Under the pieces are notes generated by a model. The model was given only the letters and a program-made list of their open reading frames with translations, was not told the origin of the DNA and ran no database searches. A DNA stretch of 64,000 nt from Dyella telluris (GTDB lineage: Bacteria; Pseudomonadota; Gammaproteobacteria; Xanthomonadales; Rhodanobacteraceae), in NCBI RefSeq assembly GCF_014297575.1, contig NZ_CP060412.1, positions 3,348,001 through 3,412,000 on the forward strand, in the 5' to 3' direction. Of the stretch, positions 8,991 through 16,760 are shown one piece after another. Made by a program: the position numbers and the translations under genes. Position 1 is the first letter of the stretch. Every line of letters starts with the position of its first letter.

Positions 8991-9611
8991 ATGAAACTTC
9001 TTCGTACCCTTGCTTTGCTGCTGGTCATCGCCGGCCTGTCGGGCTGCGGTTACAACGCCATCCAGCGCCAGGACGAGGCAGTCAAGGGCTCCTGGTCCGA
9101 GGTGCTCAACCAGTACCAGCGTCGCGCCGACCTGGTACCCAACCTGGTCAATACGGTGAAGGGCTACGCGCAGCACGAAGAGCGCGTGCTCACCGAAGTC
9201 ACCAATGCGCGCGCCAAGGTGGGCAGCACGCAGCTGACCACCGATGACCTGAACAACCCCGAGAAGCTCAAGCAGTTCCAGGCCGCGCAGGGCGAGCTGT
9301 CCAGCGCGTTGTCGCGGCTGATGGTGGTCAGCGAGAACTACCCGCAGCTCAAGGCCGATGGCCTGTTCCAGAACCTGCAGGCGCAGCTGGAAGGCACCGA
9401 AAACCGCATCACCGTGGCGCGCAACCGCTACGTGAAAGAGGTGCAGGAATACAACTCGATGATCCGCACCTTCCCGAACAACCTCACGGCGAAGATGTTC
9501 GGTTACCAGGTGAAGCCGAACTTCTCGGTCGAGAACGAGAAGGCCATCTCCACGGCACCGACGGTTGACTTCGGCAGCCCGGCACCGGCACCCGCCGCTT
9601 CGGCGCACTGA
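8991..9611 (+). CDS. lemA: LemA-family lipoprotein
   Basis: A 206-residue protein. The N-terminus is a lipoprotein signal (LLVIAGLSGC) with the lipidated Cys near residue 18. The body has the LemA hallmarks GYNAIQRQDEAVKGSWSEVLNQYQRRADLVPNL and ENRITVARNRYVKEVQEYN, and is all-helical. ATG 8991 is chosen because a GGAG lies upstream and it begins the signal peptide. It forms an operon with two TPM-domain genes; lemA-TPM pairs are widespread but their function is poorly known (an envelope role is usually inferred). Confidence 0.9.
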   Translation: MKLLRTLALLLVIAGLSGCGYNAIQRQDEAVKGSWSEVLNQYQRRADLVPNLVNTVKGYAQHEERVLTEVTNARAKVGSTQLTTDDLNNPEKLKQFQAAQGELSSALSRLMVVSENYPQLKADGLFQNLQAQLEGTENRITVARNRYVKEVQEYNSMIRTFPNNLTAKMFGYQVKPNFSVENEKAISTAPTVDFGSPAPAPAASAH

Positions 9612-9612
9612 C

Positions 9613-10515
9613 GTGATCCGGCGCGGTGCGCGCCTGTTGCTCCTGCTGGCGGTGGCCTTGTTGCCGCCAGCGTGGCTGCATGCCGATGAAGCGGTTCCCA
9701 CCCTCACGCGCCACGTCACCGACCTCACCGGCACGCTGACGGCGCAACAGGTCGACCAGCTCGACGCCCAGCTGGTGTCGCTGGAAAAGACCAAGGGTGC
9801 GCAGCTGGTGGTGCTGATGGTGCCGACCACCCAGCCGCAGGACATCGCCGAGTACTCGCTGGCCGTGGCGGAAGCCAACAAGATCGGCCGCAAGGGCACC
9901 GATGACGGCCTGCTGCTGCTGGTGGCAAAGAACGACCGGCGGGTACGTATCGAAGTGGGCTATGGCCTGGAAGGCGCTGTGCCCGACGCAGCCACGGCGC
10001 GCATCAATCGCGAATACATCGCGCCCAAGTTTCGCACCAACGACTACTTCGGCGGCATCAACGACGCCGTTGGCGCGCTGACCCAGCTGGTCAATGGCGA
10101 GGCGCTACCGCCGCCGGTGGAAAGCAGCAATCACGAGCGTCGCCGCGGCTTTCCTTTTGGACAGATCCTGCTGATCGGCGTGTTCGCCGGATTCTTCCTG
10201 CGCAGCCTGTTCGGCAGCACCACGGTATGGCTGCGCACGCCGCTGGGCGCGGTGATCACCGGCGGCCTGGTCGGCCTGCTGGCGGCATCGGCGGGCGCAG
10301 CGATTTTCGGCGCGATCATCGGTGGCGTGCTGATGCTGTTGCCCGGTGGCGGCGGTCGCTCCATTGGTGGCGGCGGCTGGGGTGGCGGCGGCTTCGGCGG
10401 TTGGGGCGGCGGTGGTTTCGGCGGTGGTGGTGGCGGCTTCGGCGGAGGCGGAGGCGGCGGCTTCAGTGGCGGCGGTGGCAGTTTCGGCGGTGGCGGTTCA
10501 TCGGGGAGCTGGTGA
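9613..10515 (+). CDS. TPM-domain membrane protein with Gly-rich tail (YgcG-like)
   Basis: A 300-residue protein starting at GTG 9613, one base after the lemA stop. A signal peptide (ARLLLLLAVALLPPAWLHA) is followed by a TPM domain at about residues 30-170 (VTDLTGTLTAQQVDQLDAQL, GTDDGLLLLVAKNDRRVRIEVGYGLEG). After the domain come two membrane helices and a tail of about 55 residues made almost only of Gly with a few Phe, Trp and Ser. TPM domains fold near the cytoplasmic membrane; the E. coli relative is YgcG. The Gly-rich C-terminus is common in this family and is not a frameshift. Confidence 0.9.
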   Translation: MIRRGARLLLLLAVALLPPAWLHADEAVPTLTRHVTDLTGTLTAQQVDQLDAQLVSLEKTKGAQLVVLMVPTTQPQDIAEYSLAVAEANKIGRKGTDDGLLLLVAKNDRRVRIEVGYGLEGAVPDAATARINREYIAPKFRTNDYFGGINDAVGALTQLVNGEALPPPVESSNHERRRGFPFGQILLIGVFAGFFLRSLFGSTTVWLRTPLGAVITGGLVGLLAASAGAAIFGAIIGGVLMLLPGGGGRSIGGGGWGGGGFGGWGGGGFGGGGGGFGGGGGGGFSGGGGSFGGGGSSGSW

Positions 10516-10516
10516 C

Positions 10517-11020
10517 ATGGCGCGCACGCAACGTCTGCTGATGAATCTGTTCGACGGCTGGTTCCAGCTGCGTCGACGTTTTCCCAAGAGCCTGCTCGAC
10601 CAGATGACCACGACCATCCGCCAGGGCGAGCAGGCGCATCGTGGCGAGGTGTGCTTCGCGATCGAATCGCGCCTCACGCCCGGCGCCGTGCTCAGTGGGC
10701 TCGACGCGGACCACCGCGCGCGCCAGGTCTTCGCACAGCTGCACGTGTGGGACACGCAACACAACAATGGCGTGCTGTTCTACATCCTGATGGCTGAGCA
10801 TCGCGTGGTGATCCTGGCCGATCGCGGCGTGGCTGCCATGGTCACGCAGTCAGAGTGGGATGGCATCCGTGACCGGATGCTGGCCAGCTTTGCGCGTGGC
10901 GACTGGCGCAAGGGATGCCTCGAAGGCATTGGTGAAGCACATGCCTTGCTCGAACATCATTTTCCCGGTCACGGTGATGAACCCCGCGACGAATTGCCGG
11001 ATCGCCCGGTCATTCTCTGA
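10517..11020 (+). CDS. second TPM-domain protein
   Basis: A 167-residue soluble TPM-domain protein without a signal peptide or obvious membrane helix. Features include LLDQMTTTIRQGEQAHRGEVCFAIESRL, an NNGVLFYILMAEHRVVILADRGVAA block equivalent to the TPM core strand-loop, and GDWRKGCLEGIGEAHALLEHHFP. The ATG lies one base after the preceding stop codon, so it is surely co-transcribed with lemA and the first TPM gene. Paired TPM proteins, one secreted and membrane-bound and one cytoplasmic, after lemA are a recurrent arrangement. The molecular function is unknown. Confidence 0.85.
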   Translation: MARTQRLLMNLFDGWFQLRRRFPKSLLDQMTTTIRQGEQAHRGEVCFAIESRLTPGAVLSGLDADHRARQVFAQLHVWDTQHNNGVLFYILMAEHRVVILADRGVAAMVTQSEWDGIRDRMLASFARGDWRKGCLEGIGEAHALLEHHFPGHGDEPRDELPDRPVIL

Positions 11021-11545
11021 GTTGATGCTCTGCCGAACGTGAGCGGTGCGCGTGCAGTCACGCGCCTAGGCCCGTGTGCAGACGAAGCCGAAGTCACACG
11101 ATCATTCGCGCGAGGAAGTCGTATCCCCCGGCTTGGGGACTTCGTGAAACGCCTTTCAGGCTCCGGCGCAGTGTGGGGCTAGGACCTCCCGGCATATCGT
11201 TCTTTCTGAGTGTTCAGCGGTCGGTGCGCTGACTTTCATCCTTTGATCGGGCGACTAATCTAACGAGCGATCGTGGCGCTGCGGACGTTTGGCATGAATG
11301 CCGCCGTTCCTGCATGAGATCAGCCCGTTTTCGAGAGTCGCGCTGGCCTGTTTCAGGGCGCATACGTGTCGCATATCGAGCGGTCTGCAGCGTGGTCATC
11401 ACCCATGCATACGAGCTGCAATTACCTTTATATGGAACAAGTGATGGATATGAACTGGGTGGAACGCAGCGGTGTCTTGCAAGCGTGCGGCGCGCGGAAT
11501 GCCGTACCGGCTGAGCGGGCGCGTGACGAAGTGGCCCCATCAGTC
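11021..11545. other. intergenic stretch upstream of the fimbrial adhesin gene
   Basis: About 525 bases without a convincing gene. The frame of the adhesin continues upstream to 11366 but that extension has no signal-peptide character. Base composition becomes more AT-rich towards 11400 (AATTACCTTTATATGG), which would fit a promoter region, but I cannot place a clear -35/-10 pair. Confidence 0.4.
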
Positions 11546-12607
11546 ATGAGCGAATCTTCATCGGAGACACCCTTGCGCTGCAGCGCGCGCACGCGTGGAG
11601 CCCGACGATTTGTTCGCCTGATGCTGTTGTGCGCATCGGTCCTGCTCGGTCAGCAGGCATGGGCCGCGGGCTGCAAGACCATGAACGGCTATCCCAAGGT
11701 GTACAACCTGACATTACCGGGCTCGAGCACCATGATCCCACGCGACGCGCCGGTGGGCACCACGCTTGCTGTCGTCAATGGCCCCATGCTGACGGCTGGA
11801 TCATCCAGCAACACGGCGACCTGGTTTGCGGAATGCAATACGCCGACTGGGAGCCTGAATCTGGTACTCACCAGTACGCCGTGGCCACTGGCCAGTCCCG
11901 GTATTTACAGTACCAATGTGGCTGGCGTCGGCGTGAAGATGGTTCGCGCCTCTGTTCCGGTGCCAGGTAGCGTGGCCTATACGCCTTCGAGCTTTCCTGG
12001 GAACATCGGGGCGCCGTATGGCTGGTATTGGTACGCGAACCCAGTCTTTGTCTACACCTTTGTTAAGACCGGGCCCATATCGGGCGGAACGGTCACTTCG
12101 GCTGATATCCCCACGATGGCATTCAATCTGGATGGTACCGCCACGGTGTTCACGTCGACGAACAGCGGGAAGATCACGTTCACGGCAGGTGCCTGCGTGA
12201 CGCCCGACGTTCAGGTGCCTCTCGATGCTGCGTCGGTCAAGGCATTTACCGGCGTAGGAAGTACGACCGGCGCGAAGTCGTTCAATATCGCCGTGAACAG
12301 CTGTCCGCCCGGTTTGACCTCGGTGTCTTACCAGTTGGATGCCGCCTCGGGCATTACCGTGGTGAATGCCTCGCAGGGCGTCATCGGTCTGGGAAATAGC
12401 GCCACGGCGAAAGGCATTGGCCTTCAGATCAAGGACAACAGCAACAACCCCGTGTCCTTTGGCAGCATGCACGCCACTACGGGCTACAACCGTACCAACG
12501 GTGGCAATTTCACCATCCCTCTGAAGGCGTTCTACTACCAGACGGCCTCTACCTTGTCCGCTGGCTCGGTCGTGTCCCAGGCGGTTTTCACCATGAGCTA
12601 TCAGTAG
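11546..12607 (+). CDS. two-domain fimbrial (chaperone-usher type) adhesin, orphan
   Basis: A 353-residue exported protein. ATG 11546 gives a basic n-region followed by RLMLLCASVLLGQQAWAAG and signal cleavage. The mature protein starts GCKTMNGYPKVYNL, like the lectin domain of two-domain tip adhesins. From about residue 220 (ACVTPDVQVPLDAASV) it has a fimbrial pilin domain with a Cys pair, an IGLQIKDNSNNPVSFGS stretch and the C-terminal beta strand AVFTMSYQ expected for donor-strand exchange. No chaperone, usher or major subunit gene is nearby, so it must use a partner system elsewhere or be a relic. Codon use is more AT-rich than the flanking genes, which suggests acquisition. Confidence 0.7.
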   Translation: MSESSSETPLRCSARTRGARRFVRLMLLCASVLLGQQAWAAGCKTMNGYPKVYNLTLPGSSTMIPRDAPVGTTLAVVNGPMLTAGSSSNTATWFAECNTPTGSLNLVLTSTPWPLASPGIYSTNVAGVGVKMVRASVPVPGSVAYTPSSFPGNIGAPYGWYWYANPVFVYTFVKTGPISGGTVTSADIPTMAFNLDGTATVFTSTNSGKITFTAGACVTPDVQVPLDAASVKAFTGVGSTTGAKSFNIAVNSCPPGLTSVSYQLDAASGITVVNASQGVIGLGNSATAKGIGLQIKDNSNNPVSFGSMHATTGYNRTNGGNFTIPLKAFYYQTASTLSAGSVVSQAVFTMSYQ

Positions 12608-13363
12608 CGTCGCTAGTAGAGGCGGTGTGGTGTAGGCGCACGTATGGTTGGGTGCTTGTGGGCATTGACGTAAATGCGTGGCTCTGCGGGGTCGCATGGC
12701 TGCCAAGCGTCAAAACGCTCCGCGCGATGTCCCTATGGGGGCAAGCGATGCGTCTGCTGTATGCGTGCTATCCCAGACATCAACCTAACGTGGTCCTTGT
12801 GGCTATGCGGCTCTCCACTGCATGGCCTTTTTTTGCGCCCATCACCAAGGCCACAGGAACAGCCCTGTTCCGCAAGTGGTCATTGGTAACCCAGGGGTTT
12901 GTGTATCCATGGCGTGTGCGATGGGTCGCCACGAGGGCAGTCGTGCGCGGCCATCTCCTTACTGCGCAGACCGTGCCGATGCTGCGGGAGAACTGCCGAT
13001 ATCCCTCGCTCCATCATTTGCGGGTTACTCAAGGATGGCCTGTGACATTGAGCGGAGAGAGTGAATGGCGAGCATGCATCATCGGAGCGTAGGTCATGGA
13101 TGACTTTGGCTATCAGTGAGTGCCGCTTCAGCAACAAATTGAGGAGACGGTGTATTGCGGTTGTTGGTTCTCGGCATGAGCATCCACATTGCCGACACGG
13201 CCCGTCCTGCTGACCCACTTTACGATGGCGTTCCGTCCGCTGGATCGTTTCATCCTGACGTGAACCGTCATTTCGACATGTCTGTCAGACGAATTCATCG
13301 AGGCAGTTGGCCATGGTGGCTGGCATCGTCGGCAATTCCACTCATACGATTTGGAGATAACTC
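12608..13363. other. 755-base stretch without a recognisable gene
   Basis: Open frames exist on both strands (12625-13092 plus, 12880-13218 minus) but their translations are rich in Trp, Arg, Cys and His, lack family motifs and look like shadows. The stretch separates the adhesin gene from the precursor-peptide gene and probably holds the promoter and leader for the latter. It could also contain a decayed gene or a regulatory RNA; I cannot tell. Confidence 0.4.
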
Positions 13364-13468
13364 ATGAAGAAGATCGAAAAGGCCGATCTGGTCAAGGCCA
13401 ACGTCGCTGGCGGTTGCTGCAAGTGCCCGTGCACCGGCAACTCTGGCAAGGGCGGCAACGGTTTCTAA
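13364..13468 (+). CDS. Cys-rich double-glycine leader peptide, candidate C39-processed precursor
   Basis: A 34-residue ORF with a strong ribosome site: GGAG at 13353-13356 and a 7-base spacer. The leader MKKIEKADLVKANVAGG ends in Gly-Gly with Val at -4, as C39 peptidases require; the -7, -8 and -12 positions do not match the classic bacteriocin leader well. The predicted core is CCKCPCTGNSGKGGNGF, with four Cys in the first six residues and a Gly/Asn-rich tail. The genes directly downstream encode a membrane fusion protein and a C39-peptidase ABC exporter, which gives this tiny ORF its meaning. The Cys cluster could form disulfides, bind metal or be modified. I do not recognise the peptide family. 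It might be a bacteriocin, a signal or a metal-binding peptide. Confidence 0.75.
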   Translation: MKKIEKADLVKANVAGGCCKCPCTGNSGKGGNGF

Positions 13469-13493
13469 ATCGCCCTGGTAGTACCTACAGGTT

Positions 13494-13523
13494 ACCGGCC
13501 GCGGGTATTCGCCCGTGGCCGGT
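13494..13523 (+). terminator. hairpin between the precursor-peptide gene and the exporter genes
   Basis: The arms ACCGGCCGCGGG and CCCGTGGCCGGT pair over 12 bp (one G-U) around the loop TATTCG, followed by TCTTTCC. It lies 25 bases after the peptide stop. It probably acts as a partial terminator or 3' stabiliser, so that the peptide mRNA is more abundant than the exporter mRNA. It also buries the GTG at 13515, which argues against that codon as the start of the next gene. Confidence 0.65.
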
Positions 13524-13547
13524 TCTTTCCTGGCACGCACAAGTTAC

Positions 13548-14384
13548 ATGGATGTTGGGCGTGGTATGCGCTGGCGCGTGGCGGGCCAGCTCGACGATTG
13601 CAGACGGAGCAGCACGTTGGATATTCGTCACATTCCGAGCTATCACGACGTCGGCTGGCGATGGGTCGCCTACGCCGCGTCGGCGATCCTGCTGGTGGCA
13701 ATGGCACTAGCGTTTCGTATACCGGTCGAACTGAAGCGTGACGTCGACTGCGAAGTGCTTTCATCCTTGACGCTGCGCGTTCGTACCGATGGTGGCCGTG
13801 TTGGCCACGTCTACGTTCAGCCTGGTCAGTTCGTGAGGCAGGGTGAGCGCCTGTTTACGTGGATGGCCGATGCCCTCGACCCGTCGGACGCAGCACCAGG
13901 CAGGGACGGCGTGATTGCACCGCAGGACGGCACGGTCGCATTCGTCAATGTCTGGAAAGGCCGATCCTTGGAAAAGGGTGATGTGGCCGTGGTACTCGAG
14001 GCGGTGTCGACGGAGCCCTTGCGGATCGTATTGCGAATCCCTTCGGAGCAGCGCGGGTTCGTGCAGTCTGGACAATCCCTTGCCATCAAGCTGGATGCAT
14101 TTCCCTACGCACGCTTTGGCGCGCGCCCAGCCAGAATCGACGCCATCTCCCAGGCAACGATAGGTGACGCCGGCGCCGCGGGTTCCTTTGGTACCGTGGA
14201 GATCCTCAAGGATGCGGCTGGCGACTACCTTGCCTGGGCAACGCTTGGTGAACGAACTTTTCAGTACGGCACACAGAAACTGCAAGTACTCCCGGGCATG
14301 CGTGGCAAGGCTGCCATCGTCGTTGAGCGTCTGACCTTGGTGGAATGGGTGTTTGCACCGCTATTTCGCATCGTCCGTGGGTGA
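13548..14384 (+). CDS. HlyD-like membrane fusion protein without the alpha-helical hairpin
   Basis: About 278 residues from ATG 13548. Alternatives in frame are GTG 13515 (inside the hairpin), ATG 13566 and TTG 13617, the last with a well-spaced GGAG at 13606. One transmembrane helix (WVAYAASAILLVAMALAF) is followed by the first biotinyl-lipoyl half (LRVRTDGGRVGHVYVQPGQFVRQGERLF). After only about 15 residues comes the second half (GVIAPQDGTVAFVNVWKGRSLEKGDVAVVLEA), then a beta-barrel domain. Normal HlyD/CvaA proteins carry a long coiled coil between the halves, which contacts TolC; it is absent here. The stop is 3 bases before the exporter ATG. It is expected to be the periplasmic partner of the C39 ABC exporter. 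Confidence 0.75.
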   Translation: MDVGRGMRWRVAGQLDDCRRSSTLDIRHIPSYHDVGWRWVAYAASAILLVAMALAFRIPVELKRDVDCEVLSSLTLRVRTDGGRVGHVYVQPGQFVRQGERLFTWMADALDPSDAAPGRDGVIAPQDGTVAFVNVWKGRSLEKGDVAVVLEAVSTEPLRIVLRIPSEQRGFVQSGQSLAIKLDAFPYARFGARPARIDAISQATIGDAGAAGSFGTVEILKDAAGDYLAWATLGERTFQYGTQKLQVLPGMRGKAAIVVERLTLVEWVFAPLFRIVRG

Positions 14385-14387
14385 CGC

Positions 14388-16760
14388 ATGCGCGTGATAT
14401 TCCAGAACGAAGTGGCCGAGTGTGGCTACGCCTGCCTCGCCATGGTGCTTACCCACTTGGGCCGCGCTACGGAGGTCAGGGAGATCTCCGCCTTCCGCCC
14501 AGTGTCTTCCAACGGGTTGACGTTGCTCGACCTGTACGACGTCGCCACCGAATTCGGTCTGGAAGTCGAGGCTTACCAGTTCGGTCCCGAGCATGTGGGC
14601 GAGCTGCCGCACGGTGCCATCCTGCATTTTGGTGGCGCGCACTTTGTGGTCTTTGAAAGCGCGCGGCGCGGCTACGTCCGCGTGATCGACCCGGCCGCGG
14701 GACGCCGCCGGATTGCCATGGATGTGTTTGTCGCTGCGGTTTCAGGATATCTGCTCCAGTGCTCACCGGCACCCGACATGCCCAGGGTCAGCGCGCCGTC
14801 CAAGGTTCGTGCTGCCCTTGAGCGCGTCCGCAAGCTCAATCCCCGGTTGACTTCGCGCATCCGCAAGATTCTTTTCGTCGCCATGGGTGCGCAGTTCGCC
14901 ATTCTCGCGATGCCGTTCTTCGGCGGACTGGCGCTCGATTACGTGGTGGCATCGGACAATATCGATCTGCTCGGCATGCTGGTGCTTACCTTCGCCAGCA
15001 TCTTCGCCGTGGGCGCGCTTGGTCATTTCGTACAGGGTTACCTCACGGAGGTCGTATTCGGCGAGGTGCGCATGAACATGACCGAGGGTCTTGTCGGTCA
15101 TCTGTTGAAGAATCCGATCCCGTTTTTCGAGAAACGCAACGTTGGTGATCTCTTTGCAAAGGTCCGCATGCAGGAAGAGATTGACGACTTCGCCACGCGA
15201 ACGTCCGTATCCATGCGCATCGATATCGTCGTGGCGCTGCTCGGCACGGTGCTGATGGTCCTGGCCAGCGGTACGTTGGCCGCCGTTACGCTCGGCCTGT
15301 TCTTCGTCTATGTCGCCGTGGCGTCGATCATCTTTGTGCGAATGCGCGACGTGCAGGCGCTGATCATGGAAGAGTCCGGGCGGTGTGACGATGCGCTGAT
15401 CGAAACGATTCGCTCCGCATCGCTGATCAAACTCTGTGGGGGCGAACTGCGCAGGACGGGCCAGTTCATGTCCCGATTCCGTGGCTACGTGGCAGCAGTG
15501 CTGGAACGGTCCCGTCTGGTGATCTTTCGGGAATCCATTCAGAAGCTGCTGGCGTACGCGGACGTGCTGGTCGTGACCTGGCTTGCCTGCCGGCTGATGC
15601 TCTCGGGCACCATGTCCATGGGCGTGTTCTATTCGTTCATGATTTACAAGTCGCTGGTCACGGATCGATTGACGCGCGTGGTCAATGGGCTGATCGCCTA
15701 TGGCATGTTGTCTGCGCCGATGGATCGCGTGTCCGATATCGTCGATACCGAGGGCGAACGGTACAGCCCGCCGGACGCATTGCAGCGCGCTCCGGAAACA
15801 CGGGCTTTCCATTCGCTGGAGATGCGCAATGTCAGTTTCCGCTATGGCGTGTCGGATCCATGGATACTCAAGGACGCCAGTCTTTCGATCGCCAAGGGTG
15901 ACAAGGTGGCGATTATCGGGCCGTCCGGGAGCGGCAAGTCGACGATCTTCAAGTTGCTGGCGGCTTCCGAGCCACTAAACGATGGCGAGATCCTGTTGAA
16001 TGGCATCCGCTGGCCCAACCTGACAGTCGATGAGATTCGCCGGCACGTGGCGCATATGCGTCAGGGCGACATCATTCTGTACGGCTCCATCGCCGAAAAT
16101 ATTTCGATGTTTACCGGACAGACGGACGAAGATCGTGTGCGTCGCGTGTTGGAGGACGTCGGCCTGATGGATGACGTCATGCGCTTGCCGATGCGCGCCC
16201 GAACTGTCGTCAGCGACACCATTGCCAACATTTCGGCTGGCCAGCGACAGCGGCTGCTGTTGGCCCGCGCGCTCTATATGGATCGCGAAGTGCTGATGCT
16301 GGATGAGCCAACGTCCAACCTGGACCCGGTGTCGGTGGAGCGTGTCGCGCGGCTTCTGGCCGGTATCGACCGGACCATCGTGGTCATCACGCATGATCAT
16401 TCGCTGGCGGCGCATTTCGCTCGACGCTTTGCACTGATCGATGGTCAGTTGGTGCCGGTTGGAGCGGATGACAGTTCGAGCCTCAAGGATGACGTGCTTA
16501 CGGCCAATGTCGCGGTCAGCGATCGTTCTACAGCCCGCAGGGCTGCGGAGCATGCAGCGCTGGCCGATTCAACGCTCGGGGCGGACCGTGACGGTGCCGC
16601 TCTGGATGGCGCCCAGTCGGCGGGTGTGGTGCACGTCGCCGCTGCCGAAGTCATCGCAAAGTCCACCGGTCTAGCGGGTAATCCGGCGAGTCGTCGTGCG
16701 CCGTTGCCCGGTGCTGCGGCCGCGCGCGTGACGGCAGGGTTTCCGCGTGAAGCACGGTGA
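14388..16760 (+). CDS. C39-peptidase-containing ABC exporter (PCAT) for double-glycine peptides
   Basis: A 790-residue protein. The N-terminal C39 domain has a complete papain-like set: Q6, C12 (ECGYACLAMVL), H85 (GGAHFVVFE) and D101 (VIDPAAG). It should cut leader peptides after Gly-Gly. A six-helix ABC exporter domain covers about residues 155-450. The nucleotide-binding domain has Walker A GPSGSGKS at 511-518, signature ISAGQ at 615-619 (in place of LSGGQ), Walker B VLMLDEP with D639 and E640, and H669. After about residue 690 there is an extra tail of roughly 100 Ala-, Ser- and Asp-rich residues, longer than usual for the family. The natural substrate is the Cys-rich peptide at 13364. The downstream gene overlaps its end by 14 bases. 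Confidence 0.92.
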   Translation: MRVIFQNEVAECGYACLAMVLTHLGRATEVREISAFRPVSSNGLTLLDLYDVATEFGLEVEAYQFGPEHVGELPHGAILHFGGAHFVVFESARRGYVRVIDPAAGRRRIAMDVFVAAVSGYLLQCSPAPDMPRVSAPSKVRAALERVRKLNPRLTSRIRKILFVAMGAQFAILAMPFFGGLALDYVVASDNIDLLGMLVLTFASIFAVGALGHFVQGYLTEVVFGEVRMNMTEGLVGHLLKNPIPFFEKRNVGDLFAKVRMQEEIDDFATRTSVSMRIDIVVALLGTVLMVLASGTLAAVTLGLFFVYVAVASIIFVRMRDVQALIMEESGRCDDALIETIRSASLIKLCGGELRRTGQFMSRFRGYVAAVLERSRLVIFRESIQKLLAYADVLVVTWLACRLMLSGTMSMGVFYSFMIYKSLVTDRLTRVVNGLIAYGMLSAPMDRVSDIVDTEGERYSPPDALQRAPETRAFHSLEMRNVSFRYGVSDPWILKDASLSIAKGDKVAIIGPSGSGKSTIFKLLAASEPLNDGEILLNGIRWPNLTVDEIRRHVAHMRQGDIILYGSIAENISMFTGQTDEDRVRRVLEDVGLMDDVMRLPMRARTVVSDTIANISAGQRQRLLLARALYMDREVLMLDEPTSNLDPVSVERVARLLAGIDRTIVVITHDHSLAAHFARRFALIDGQLVPVGADDSSSLKDDVLTANVAVSDRSTARRAAEHAALADSTLGADRDGAALDGAQSAGVVHVAAAEVIAKSTGLAGNPASRRAPLPGAAAARVTAGFPREAR

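Noticed and set aside
10340..10512. Frameshift or repeat expansion in the Gly-rich end of the TPM protein
   Set aside because: Gly-rich tails are normal for YgcG-like TPM proteins and the frame closes one base before the next gene.
12625..13092. Open frame of 155 codons in the region before the precursor peptide
   Set aside because: No family motif, Trp/Arg/His-rich translation, no clear ribosome site, and an equally long frame on the opposite strand; it looks like a chance frame.
12880..13218. Minus-strand frame of 112 codons with a Cys-rich start
   Set aside because: Reads like a shadow frame; no conserved pattern and no ribosome site, although it lies near the peptide-export locus.
13364..13468. 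Methanobactin-type copper-binding precursor
   Set aside because: The Cys cluster invites the comparison, but there is no MbnB/MbnC pair and export is by a C39 exporter, which is not used for methanobactin.
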